This document shows positions 1 through 5,781 of a stretch of 7,638 bases of DNA, piece by piece; position 1 is the first letter of the stretch; each line of letters opens with the position of its first letter. The notes below the pieces were generated by a model. That model did not search any database. It was given only the letters and a program-made list of their open reading frames with translations, and had not been told where the DNA came from. The DNA lies in assembly GCA_963582685.1 (NCBI GenBank), contig CAUZSM010000082.1, forward strand, positions 1 to 7,638, written 5' to 3'. This DNA comes from CAUZSM01 sp963582685 (GTDB lineage: Archaea; Thermoplasmatota; Poseidoniia; Poseidoniales; Thalassarchaeaceae). The translations under genes and the position numbers were made by a program.

Positions 1-1
1 C

Positions 2-574
2 TCAGCCACCGATGTTGTGCTGCCGCTGAATTGGCTTGGCGGCCCGGTCGCTGCTGCTGCTCGCCAGCACAGGTATCCCGGCATTCTGCCACACGCTTAC
101 CTGCAACCTCGTGAGCGGTTCGAGAAATCGTCAGTTAGGCGAAAGAATCGCCGCCTACCGTTGGTATTTCGTAGAGATTTGCTCGGTGGTGGTATTCACG
201 ACCGCAACGAAGTGGTGGACTACTCAGAACTAGCCGACCGCCTGCTCGTTGATTTCCACTCGGTCGGTGAAGGTGAGGCCGGAGATTGGGACCTGCCAAC
301 GAGACTCGTCGAGTATGATGGCGTCCTCACCGGCTCGACCACGCTAGCAGCCGAGGCCGCCTGTCAAGGAGTACCGACTTTACTCATCAGCCGCGCACAG
401 CGCGGCTTCCTGACCGGATTACCGGCGCTATACCTCGATAATCAGGCCAAACAGTGGTTTGCATCCCTCGATTCTGAACACATGATTCCCGAGCGTTGGC
501 CGGACACTCTCACAACTCTGGAGGCCTTGTGGGGCCCGACTCAACTCAGCCAATCGCGAAGAATGTCGGTGTGA
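2..574 (+). CDS. C-terminal part of a DUF354-like / GT-B-fold glycosyltransferase-like protein (5' partial)
   Basis: The reading frame is open from base 2 to the TGA at 572-574, so the true start lies before the window; the ATG at 17 is just an internal Met. About 190 residues are visible. The order of segments resembles the C-terminal half of DUF354/GT-B proteins: an RYPGILPHAYLQP stretch near visible residues 24-36, then a short strand LPLVF, and later GVLTGSTTLAAEAACQGVPTL, which matches the usual 'G-x-T-M-x-x-E-A-A-x-x-G-x-P' loop that binds the donor or its phosphates in GT-B enzymes. The fold is reasonably supported, but the substrate cannot be told. In the family such proteins act in cell-surface polysaccharide or lipid glycosylation. 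Its last 34 bp overlap the 3' end of the convergent NUDIX gene. It could equally be a UDP-GlcNAc 2-epimerase-like protein. Confidence 0.6.
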   Translation, partial: SATDVVLPLNWLGGPVAAAARQHRYPGILPHAYLQPRERFEKSSVRRKNRRLPLVFRRDLLGGGIHDRNEVVDYSELADRLLVDFHSVGEGEAGDWDLPTRLVEYDGVLTGSTTLAAEAACQGVPTLLISRAQRGFLTGLPALYLDNQAKQWFASLDSEHMIPERWPDTLTTLEALWGPTQLSQSRRMSV

Positions 575-999
575 TCACCAGCAACCCAAACTCCGCCGGA
601 CAACACCAAATCGATTGGCCAAAATCTCGCATCATCCGCATCGTCTCCTCCAACCGGCTCATCATCACCGTCGGCTTGAACTTCATACACAATCGACACG
701 ACGTGCTTGCGAGGGTCCCTCAACGGGTCGCCTCTGACGGTGACAAGCCCGACCATCTCACCAGATAGCCCAGTCTCCTCAGCCAACTCTCGAATTGCTG
801 CATCCTTCGGGTCCTCCCCTTGGTCAACAAAGCCACCGGGCAGCGCCCAACTACCTTTCCACGGGTCCCTTCCGCGCTGGATTAGCAGTATGGTATCCCC
901 GCGCCTTACCAGTGCGTCGACAGCCAATGCCGGATTGTGAAACCCATCGTGTCCGCATTCAGGACACTCCTTGTCATTTTCATGCGAATGTTCAGCCAT
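541..999 (-). CDS. NUDIX hydrolase (ADP-ribose pyrophosphatase-like) with short N-terminal Cys/His knuckle
   Basis: The protein has 152 residues. A perfect NUDIX box (G-x5-E-x7-REUxEExGU) runs from Gly56 to Leu78 and includes the metal-binding REL-x-EE residues 70-75. It is preceded by the usual WALPGGF segment and followed by GDPLRDPRKHVVSIVY (90-105), a stretch common in ADP-ribose pyrophosphatase-type members. These enzymes cleave nucleoside diphosphates linked to another moiety; the substrate here is inferred only by resemblance. The N-terminus carries CPECGH (12-17) with flanking histidines, which looks like half of a zinc ribbon. The ATG at 999 is chosen because GAGGTG lies 5 nt upstream and overlaps the uppS stop codon. 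It is the last gene of the HAD-uppS-NUDIX cluster, only 9 nt after uppS. It overlaps the convergent gene at its 3' end by 34 bp. Confidence 0.9.
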   Translation of the reverse strand: MAEHSHENDKECPECGHDGFHNPALAVDALVRRGDTILLIQRGRDPWKGSWALPGGFVDQGEDPKDAAIRELAEETGLSGEMVGLVTVRGDPLRDPRKHVVSIVYEVQADGDDEPVGGDDADDARFWPIDLVLSGGVWVAGDHTDILRDWLS

Positions 1000-1004
1000 C
1001 GTAA

Positions 1005-1010
1005 CACCTC
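1005..1010 (-). promoter_or_regulatory. Shine-Dalgarno site of the NUDIX gene
   Basis: On the minus strand the sequence reads GAGGTG, 5 nt before the ATG at 999. It overlaps the uppS stop codon (1011-1009), so translation of the two genes is probably coupled. Confidence 0.7.
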
Positions 1011-1878
1011 ACGAGCCGAAGCGGCGTTTTCTCATCTGATAGGAGTAAATCGCTTCAAACAGGTCTTGCCGCGAGAAAGAAGGCCAGTGAACATCAGTGA
1101 AGTGCAACTCAGAATAAGCGATTTGCCACAATAGGAAGTTGGAGATTCGCTCCTCTCCGCTGGTGCGAATCACCAGGTCTGGGTCAGGAAGGTCGGCGGT
1201 GTACAACCTCTCAGATATTGCCTCAGGGGTGATGGAATCGAGAGTCATTTCTCCACTGGCGTGTTCAGCGGCGACTTGGCGAACAGCATCGACGATTTCC
1301 TCACGTCCACCATAGGCTAGGCAGACGGTAAACAGAAATCCCTCGTTTTTGGCGGTAAGTTCCTGCACCTCAGTGATGGCATTGCGTACACGCTCGGGCA
1401 GCATCTCAAGTCGACCTACAGCCTGCACCTTGACCTTGTTCTTGTGGATGCGTACATCCTCACCCAATTCCTTGAATCCAGCCACATACAGGTCGTATAG
1501 GGTATCCAATTCCTCAGGTTCTCTTTCTTGGATATTCTCAGTGGACAGAGCATAGACGGTGAAATAGGGTATTTCGAGTTCAAGAACCCAATCCATCACA
1601 TCCTTCAATTTCTCTTTGCCATGTTGGTGGCCAATTTCGGTTCCCACTCCTTGGCCGAAGGCGAATCTGCGGTTCCCATCCATGATTATCGATACGTGTT
1701 CTGGCAATTTGCCTGCTTTGATGCGGTCCCGCAGTCGATTGGTTCGCACTCGGTCTGTGCGGGAAATGACGCTCCATGCGGGGCGTGAGTTTGCAATCCA
1801 GCGCGCGGGAGCAGAAAAAATACGGAATTTCAGCAACCAGTGTGCCATCCTGTCGGCAGTGCGGCCCAACCATCCCAT
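1009..1878 (-). CDS. uppS: Archaeal-type cis-prenyltransferase: (di)trans,polycis-polyprenyl diphosphate synthase
   Basis: The enzyme condenses isopentenyl diphosphate in cis onto an allylic primer, giving the long polyprenyl diphosphate used as the glycan lipid carrier (dolichol-type in archaea). With the ATG at 1878 it has 289 residues. Visible signatures are HVSIIMDGNRRFA with the catalytic Asp67, YALSTEN, LAYGGREEIVDAVR, and RTSGEERISNFLLWQ (from Arg238), followed by YSELHFTDVHWPSF and a C-terminal QMRKRRFG. DGNRR rather than the bacterial DGNGR is typical of archaeal and eukaryotic members. About 60 basic, partly hydrophobic residues precede the catalytic core, somewhat long but plausible for membrane association. 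A GTG at 1935 in the same frame would add 19 residues. I prefer the ATG because GGTGGTGA lies 4 nt upstream and the extra stretch contains a stem-loop. It lies downstream of the HAD gene and 9 nt upstream of the NUDIX gene. Confidence 0.95.
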   Translation of the reverse strand: MGWLGRTADRMAHWLLKFRIFSAPARWIANSRPAWSVISRTDRVRTNRLRDRIKAGKLPEHVSIIMDGNRRFAFGQGVGTEIGHQHGKEKLKDVMDWVLELEIPYFTVYALSTENIQEREPEELDTLYDLYVAGFKELGEDVRIHKNKVKVQAVGRLEMLPERVRNAITEVQELTAKNEGFLFTVCLAYGGREEIVDAVRQVAAEHASGEMTLDSITPEAISERLYTADLPDPDLVIRTSGEERISNFLLWQIAYSELHFTDVHWPSFSRQDLFEAIYSYQMRKRRFGS

Positions 1879-1882
1879 TCTC

Positions 1883-1890
1883 TCACCACC
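1883..1890 (-). promoter_or_regulatory. Shine-Dalgarno site of uppS
   Basis: On the minus strand it reads GGTGGTGA, 4 nt before the ATG at 1878. It decides the start in favour of 1878 over the GTG at 1935, which has no such motif. Confidence 0.65.
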
Positions 1891-1891
1891 A

Positions 1892-1913
1892 GGCGCACCC
1901 TTGCGTGTGCGCC
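1892..1913 (-). repeat. GC-rich inverted repeat just upstream of the uppS ribosome binding site
   Basis: GGCGCAC (1892-1898) and GTGCGCC (1907-1913) form a perfect 7-bp stem with an 8-nt loop. It lies in the 84-nt gap between the HAD stop and the uppS ATG, one base away from GGTGGTGA. In the mRNA this hairpin would abut the ribosome binding site, so it could modulate uppS translation or mark a processing site. The function is inferred; the pairing is seen. Confidence 0.4.
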
Positions 1914-1962
1914 GTACACTCGAATGGTGGTACACACTTGATGGGTTCGGGTGCGCGGCTGC

Positions 1963-2499
1963 CTAGTCGAATACCATGCTTGAACGGGCAGCCATCTTCT
2001 GGCGAACAGATGCTGGTGCATTGACCACAATGACTTCGCCTGCTACTTTCCATACCGGGAAATCATGGCTTGAATTGCCTGCATATGCAAATCCACCTTC
2101 ACCGAATCGGGCCACAAGTGCGTCGGCCTTTGCCTGCTTGCGCAGGTTCACTTCTCCATCGCTTGCCATCACATCAGAGAATAGGCCGACGTGTTCTGCG
2201 ATCCGTTCTGCGACCGCTCGCTCGGAAGCGGTGCACAAGATGACCTCACGACCTGATTCTTTCTGTTCGGCGAGCCAAGCGCGAAATCCCTCGTGATATT
2301 CGAGTTCAGCAGGGTCAAAATTGAGGCGTCGGCCGAGGTCGCGCTTCCATCGCGCCCGCTTACCAATGATTTCCAGACAAGCGACCTTCAGCAGCAGCCA
2401 AGGGCGCGGCAATACCACTCTGCGAATGGTCACCCGCGACATATCGGTCTTGATTAGCGTACCATCGAGGTCGACGGCCAGCGGCAGAGCATCAGCCAT
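1963..2499 (-). CDS. Stand-alone HAD-superfamily phosphatase-like protein, of the type fused to UbiA prenyltransferases
   Basis: The protein has 178 residues. HAD motif I is VDLDGTL (nucleophile Asp10, acid/base Asp12), motif II is the Thr90 of LCTAS, motif III is a Lys in the NLRKQAK stretch (probably Lys124), and motif IV is AGNSSHDFPVW with Asp146 kept and Asn142 in the position that is often Asp. The run from LCTASERAVAERIAEHVGLF to the SDGE-N and GNS-x-x-D-x-PVW motifs closely recalls, from memory, the N-terminal HAD domain of bacterial HAD-UbiA fusion proteins. Here it ends after the HAD domain, with no membrane part. It heads the minus-strand cluster with uppS next, 84 nt away, which suggests a phosphatase on prenyl lipid phosphates or diphosphates (inference). 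The ATG at 2499 has no Shine-Dalgarno motif, as expected for a leaderless first gene. Confidence 0.85.
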   Translation of the reverse strand: MADALPLAVDLDGTLIKTDMSRVTIRRVVLPRPWLLLKVACLEIIGKRARWKRDLGRRLNFDPAELEYHEGFRAWLAEQKESGREVILCTASERAVAERIAEHVGLFSDVMASDGEVNLRKQAKADALVARFGEGGFAYAGNSSHDFPVWKVAGEVIVVNAPASVRQKMAARSSMVFD

Positions 2500-2565
2500 G
2501 TTTGTCAGCCGAGTCTGCTCCGCCAGCCGCCATGAACCCTCCCAAGCCTCAAGTCCGGCAGGGCT

Positions 2566-3912
2566 TTGTTACAGACACAGCCCCGCCTAAGCGTGGATGA
2601 AGAGGTGAAAGACCACTTGGGCGACGACCCACACGACGGCCTCTCCGACGAGATGTGGTTTCCTACGGTTGCGGTTACCAAGGTAGATGCCTCCGATACA
2701 GATTCACCATCTGGATTCACTGCCAAAACCATGCATGTGCGCTGGGACAGTCTGCCGCTTCAACTTCCCGATGGTGACCTCGCTGACCCGGGATGGTGGG
2801 CGAAGGTACGCGAAAATGACGGTTGCTGGGGTGAATGGCCAGAATTGACAGATATCCCCGTAGTTCTTCCTTCGCCAGTAGGCTGGTCGGTCGAGTTCGC
2901 AGATTGGCTCGTCGATGTGTTGCCTTTGGATGAGAAAGGCCACGGCAGAAGGCTGGGTGAATTGGCCTGTGATGTGCTTGATAGTGCAGTTGCAGGCTTG
3001 CAGTGGCAAGGTTGTGACCTCATTCTAATCCGGCCGGTCCGGGGACCCAGTGGTGGAGGGCAGGCGGGATTGAATTGCTCAGAATTACTGATTGATGCTA
3101 TCGAGGCCGGTGAGAAAGAATCCGCTTTCGGTATTTGCAAGGCGGTCGGCGAGGCTCTCGGTAGATTCCACGCTTCGGCCAGCGAGGTTCGAGCTACCCC
3201 TCCCGATGAGCGCCGTTGGAACGCCCGTTCGCAGGTATTGGAGAAGCGCACACGTTCAGCGACGGTTTGGCGAGCCTCCCACAGCGATGCTACTCAAGGA
3301 ACAATAACCCATGGAAACTTTGGTTTTCAAGTCGTTTGGTTCGAGGGCGATGAAGCGTATATCGAGGCCTGTGTAGGTGGAGTCTATCACGCGCTAGCCC
3401 CTTCCTCCGCCAACTTCCCCGCAGTGCGTGATGTGGCAGCCGGATATGCATCACTGACCAGCATTTGTGCGAAGTCCAACAATTCCGATGCTGCTTCCAT
3501 GTTGTCTGAATTGCGCCGCTGCTTCTTCGATGGATGGTGCGGCACGGCTCCCAAGCGATGGCACTCTGCGCAGGCTCTTGACACCAATCGAGGTGGCGTG
3601 GCCTACTGGGAGTACGAGCAGATGATTGAGCATCGGTTATTCCATCAGGCATTCGGTACTGATGAGCCGACCTTTGTCACCCGTTACCTCGCCAGCGTTT
3701 CAGGTATGCAGAATCGGATGTATCAGGCGAGAACCTTGGCTGTCGCCGGCCTGATTTGCTTCACGATTCCACCCGCTGCTGCATTTTACTGGCTGTTCTA
3801 CCCGGGATCGCCCTCACCAACACTCTCGGATATTGGCGCGATGGGTGTACTCGTGCTGTGTGGCTTCGCGTTGCGCCGACTTTACTCTGCCAGTGGCGCA
3901 CCGTCTCACTGA
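2566..3912 (+). CDS. Membrane-anchored aminoglycoside-phosphotransferase-like protein, probably a pseudokinase; start uncertain
   Basis: The 448-residue frame is not from a family I can name firmly. Residues 190-202 contain ALGRFHA, like the 'LGRLHA' helix of APH-type kinases. Residues 249-255 read HGNFGFQ where active APH enzymes have HGDxxxxN, so the catalytic Asp is Asn and the metal-binding Asn is Gln. IEACVGG (266-272) sits where 'IDWE/DFG' would be, and FPAVRDVA (284-291) resembles the following 'P..DLA' segment. This suggests a kinase fold without normal catalysis. Two hydrophobic helices (about 390-411 and 420-440) end the protein, so the large N-terminal part is probably cytoplasmic and anchored by a C-terminal hairpin. 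The start is doubtful: TTG 2566 is the earliest in-frame option after the stop at 2533. GTG 2593, GTG 2605 (with GGATGA upstream) and ATG 2653 are alternatives, and an ATG at 2532 lies in another frame. The gene converges on gpmA 12 bp away. Confidence 0.75.
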   Translation: MLQTQPRLSVDEEVKDHLGDDPHDGLSDEMWFPTVAVTKVDASDTDSPSGFTAKTMHVRWDSLPLQLPDGDLADPGWWAKVRENDGCWGEWPELTDIPVVLPSPVGWSVEFADWLVDVLPLDEKGHGRRLGELACDVLDSAVAGLQWQGCDLILIRPVRGPSGGGQAGLNCSELLIDAIEAGEKESAFGICKAVGEALGRFHASASEVRATPPDERRWNARSQVLEKRTRSATVWRASHSDATQGTITHGNFGFQVVWFEGDEAYIEACVGGVYHALAPSSANFPAVRDVAAGYASLTSICAKSNNSDAASMLSELRRCFFDGWCGTAPKRWHSAQALDTNRGGVAYWEYEQMIEHRLFHQAFGTDEPTFVTRYLASVSGMQNRMYQARTLAVAGLICFTIPPAAAFYWLFYPGSPSPTLSDIGAMGVLVLCGFALRRLYSASGAPSH

Positions 3913-3929
3913 TTTTCCGCTCAATCAGT
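3908..3929. terminator. Short stem-loop in the convergent gap, possible bidirectional terminator
   Basis: ACTGATT (3908-3914) and AATCAGT (3923-3929) form a perfect 7-bp stem with an 8-nt loop. The structure spans both stop codons of the convergent pair (pseudokinase-like gene and gpmA). It is AT-rich and lacks a clear T tract, so a role in termination is only a guess from its position. Confidence 0.3.
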
Positions 3930-4527
3930 TGATTCGGGTGAAGGTTCCATTGTCGTATGAATAGGTGCGTGGCACACCGGTCGGCAACTCAAGTGAGAGA
4001 ACTTCCTCTGACGAGAGTCCGTCTAATTTCATCACGATGGAGCGAAGCGAGTTTCCGTGCGCAGCGACCAATACATTTCGTCCAGCCTCAAGGTCGGGAA
4101 TAATCTCCTCGTCAAGATAGGGCAAGGTGCGTTCAGCGCAGGTGGCAAGCGACTCGCCTTCGGGAGGTGGCACATCGTAGGAGCGACGCCAGATGTGGAC
4201 CTGGTCGGCCCCGTACTTGGCGCGAGTCTCATCCTTGTCAAGTCCTTGTAGCGCACCATAGTGCCGCTCATTCAGCCGCCAGTCCTGTTTGGTCGTCACA
4301 TCCGTATCGGATGTGGTGTTGTGCTGCATGACAATCTCAGCAGTTGCCTGTGCGCGCACGAGGTCACTAGTGTGGACAACATCGAAGCGGATCTCAGCCA
4401 ACTGTCGTCCAGCTTCGGCCGCTTCCTCACGTCCGACCTCAGAGAGCGGGATATCGGTCCAACCGGTGAAGCGGTTGGCGGCATTCCATTCTGATTGCCC
4501 GTGCCTTAGCAGCACCAGCAACGGCAT
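3925..4527 (-). CDS. gpmA: 2,3-bisphosphoglycerate-dependent phosphoglycerate mutase
   Basis: The enzyme interconverts 3- and 2-phosphoglycerate in glycolysis and gluconeogenesis through a phosphohistidine. From ATG 4527 it has 200 residues. The dPGM signature is complete: LLRHGQSEWN with the phosphorylated His9 and Arg8, FTGWTDIPLSEVG, a TSDLVRAQATAEI helix with Arg58, RLNERHYGALQGL with Glu87, the WRRSYDVPPP loop, and AAHGNSLR with His157. The NERHYGALQG and RRSYD motifs separate it from general histidine phosphatases (CobC, SixA). It is shorter than the roughly 250-residue bacterial form and lacks part of the C-terminal tail. A GTG at 4536 overlaps the mscS stop as GTGA, but ATG 4527 has GGAGTGA 5 nt upstream and is preferred. 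It follows mscS directly and is probably translated by coupling to it. Confidence 0.95.
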   Translation of the reverse strand: MPLLVLLRHGQSEWNAANRFTGWTDIPLSEVGREEAAEAGRQLAEIRFDVVHTSDLVRAQATAEIVMQHNTTSDTDVTTKQDWRLNERHYGALQGLDKDETRAKYGADQVHIWRRSYDVPPPEGESLATCAERTLPYLDEEIIPDLEAGRNVLVAAHGNSLRSIVMKLDGLSSEEVLSLELPTGVPRTYSYDNGTFTRIN

Positions 4528-4532
4528 CGGTA

Positions 4533-4539
4533 TCACTCC
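4533..4539 (-). promoter_or_regulatory. Shine-Dalgarno site of gpmA inside the end of mscS
   Basis: The minus strand reads GGAGTGA, 5 nt before ATG 4527. The TGA of this motif is the mscS stop codon, so ribosomes ending mscS stop exactly on the gpmA initiation site. Confidence 0.7.
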
Positions 4540-5642
4540 GCTTTTTGACGGCGCTCGCGTGGTTCATAGAATTGTAATTCAAGATCCTTGGCTAACTTCA
4601 TCACATCGAGTAGGAATTCCTCGCGAGCGATTCGCTCCTGCTTGCCTGAATCAATGTCCCAATACATGTTGACGGTGACATCGATGCTCTCTGGACCCAG
4701 AGCGGCAACCCGTGCCCAAGAGGAATCTTTCTTCATGGTCTGGGTATTTTCTACAACCATGCTGGTAATTCCGTCACAGAAGCCTCTGACTGCATCCGGG
4801 TCACTATCCAAGTCGAGGTGGAATTTAGGTTGGTAACGGCGCCAGCGACGCTTTCCGTAGTTCTCCACAGCCTGGCTCACCAGATTCGCGTTAGGCAGTG
4901 TGATGACCGTATCTATACCCGTACGAAGCAAGGTGGTTCGCAGGCCAATCTCGATGACCTCACCTTCTGCGTTCTTGGTAACAATCCAATCACCGACCTT
5001 GAATGGCCGGTCGAGCAGCACAGTGACGGCTCCAAAGATGTTGGAGATGGTATCCTTTGCTGCCAATGCAAGCGCAAGACCGGAGATACCCAGTCCAGCG
5101 ATGAGGGTGGCTAGATTGAAGTTGAGCGCGCTAGCGATGAGAACTGCACCAAGGATGACGATTAGGAATCTCAACACACTCTCAAGCGCACTGATTAGAG
5201 TTCTCTCCGAGCCATCCAACTCATCGTCATCATCCCACCAGTCAACGATTGATTCGACCATTCCGACCTTCTTCAAGGCCCAGGAGATTATTGCGAACAA
5301 CATCACCAGATGAGCGATTGCAGGCAGCCAGAAGGCAGCCGCGCTCGGCATCATCACGTTGGAGTCAGCCAAATCCATGCCTGAGACGAGTTGCTCACTG
5401 AGTTGCCAGAATAAGCCGGCAGCGGTTGCAGTGCCTAGCGTGCCCCGGCTATCTTTGATTGTCTTCGCCGCGATTTCTGAGCGTTCTGCCAAGTTACTGA
5501 ACACGCGCGTGACCAATTCCATGGTCAGTGCCCGTGCAACTACACCCAATACTACGAGCGCGACAAGCACTCCCAGCGTTCCTTGATTGAATCCTAGATA
5601 CTCGGTTCCCCAGCCGGGAACCAACTTAACATACTGTTCCAT
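4533..5642 (-). CDS. Small-conductance mechanosensitive channel, MscS family
   Basis: MscS channels open under membrane tension and release solutes after hypo-osmotic shock. From ATG 5642 the protein has 369 residues. Hydrophobic helices lie at about 23-43, 101-123 and 152-174. They are followed by the pore-lining helix, rich in Gly and Ala (LIAGLGISGLALALAAKDTISNIF, split here by length: from about 182), and the beta domain LLDRPFKVGDWI with LPNANL at 248-253, all diagnostic of the family. A soluble alpha/beta C-terminal domain follows. An acidic DWWDDDDELDG loop precedes the third helix. The frame extends upstream to an ATG at 5783, but those 47 residues are not membrane-like, would cross the inverted repeat at 5697-5724 and would overlap the start of the divergent peptidase gene, so 5642 is chosen. 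No convincing Shine-Dalgarno motif is seen at a normal distance. Cotranscribed with gpmA. Confidence 0.93.
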   Translation of the reverse strand: MEQYVKLVPGWGTEYLGFNQGTLGVLVALVVLGVVARALTMELVTRVFSNLAERSEIAAKTIKDSRGTLGTATAAGLFWQLSEQLVSGMDLADSNVMMPSAAAFWLPAIAHLVMLFAIISWALKKVGMVESIVDWWDDDDELDGSERTLISALESVLRFLIVILGAVLIASALNFNLATLIAGLGISGLALALAAKDTISNIFGAVTVLLDRPFKVGDWIVTKNAEGEVIEIGLRTTLLRTGIDTVITLPNANLVSQAVENYGKRRWRRYQPKFHLDLDSDPDAVRGFCDGITSMVVENTQTMKKDSSWARVAALGPESIDVTVNMYWDIDSGKQERIAREEFLLDVMKLAKDLELQFYEPRERRQKAE

Positions 5643-5781
5643 CAATCCCGCCGACCTACCCCACCTCTTTGTCACTTTCTCTTTACACAATAGATACGGA
5701 ACACGTCCCTTTGGGACTGTTCCGAGAAGGCGAGTATACATTTGGTTCAAGTAATGGAGCAGAATCGAAAGGCCGGTGCGC
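5643..5781. promoter_or_regulatory. Divergent promoter region between mscS and the M14 peptidase gene
   Basis: These 139 bp contain no gene if the chosen starts are right. Candidate TATA-like elements are GTATACAT around 5734-5741 for the plus-strand peptidase gene and TATCTATT (minus strand, about 5689-5696) for mscS. Each would place transcription starts roughly 20-25 nt before the start codon. Both assignments are weak by eye. The inverted repeat described separately lies between the two elements. Confidence 0.4.
5697..5724. repeat. Strong inverted repeat in the mscS / peptidase divergent region
   Basis: The arms CGGAACA-C-GTCCC and GGGAC-TGTTCCG pair over 12 bp with a single unpaired C at 5704 and a TTT loop (5710-5712). 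It is the best inverted repeat seen in the window. As DNA it could be an operator for a dimeric regulator controlling both genes; as RNA it would be a stable hairpin. Its location between oppositely facing candidate TATA elements favours an operator (inference). Confidence 0.55.

Noticed and set aside
1528..1966. Plus-strand open frames opposite uppS
   Set aside because: uppS has complete family signatures throughout this span, so these are antisense shadows.
2760..3251. 163-codon open frame on the minus strand within the pseudokinase-like gene
   Set aside because: Its product is rich in Ser, Pro and Arg with no motif, as expected for antisense of a GC-moderate coding gene; the plus strand has the helix and membrane features.
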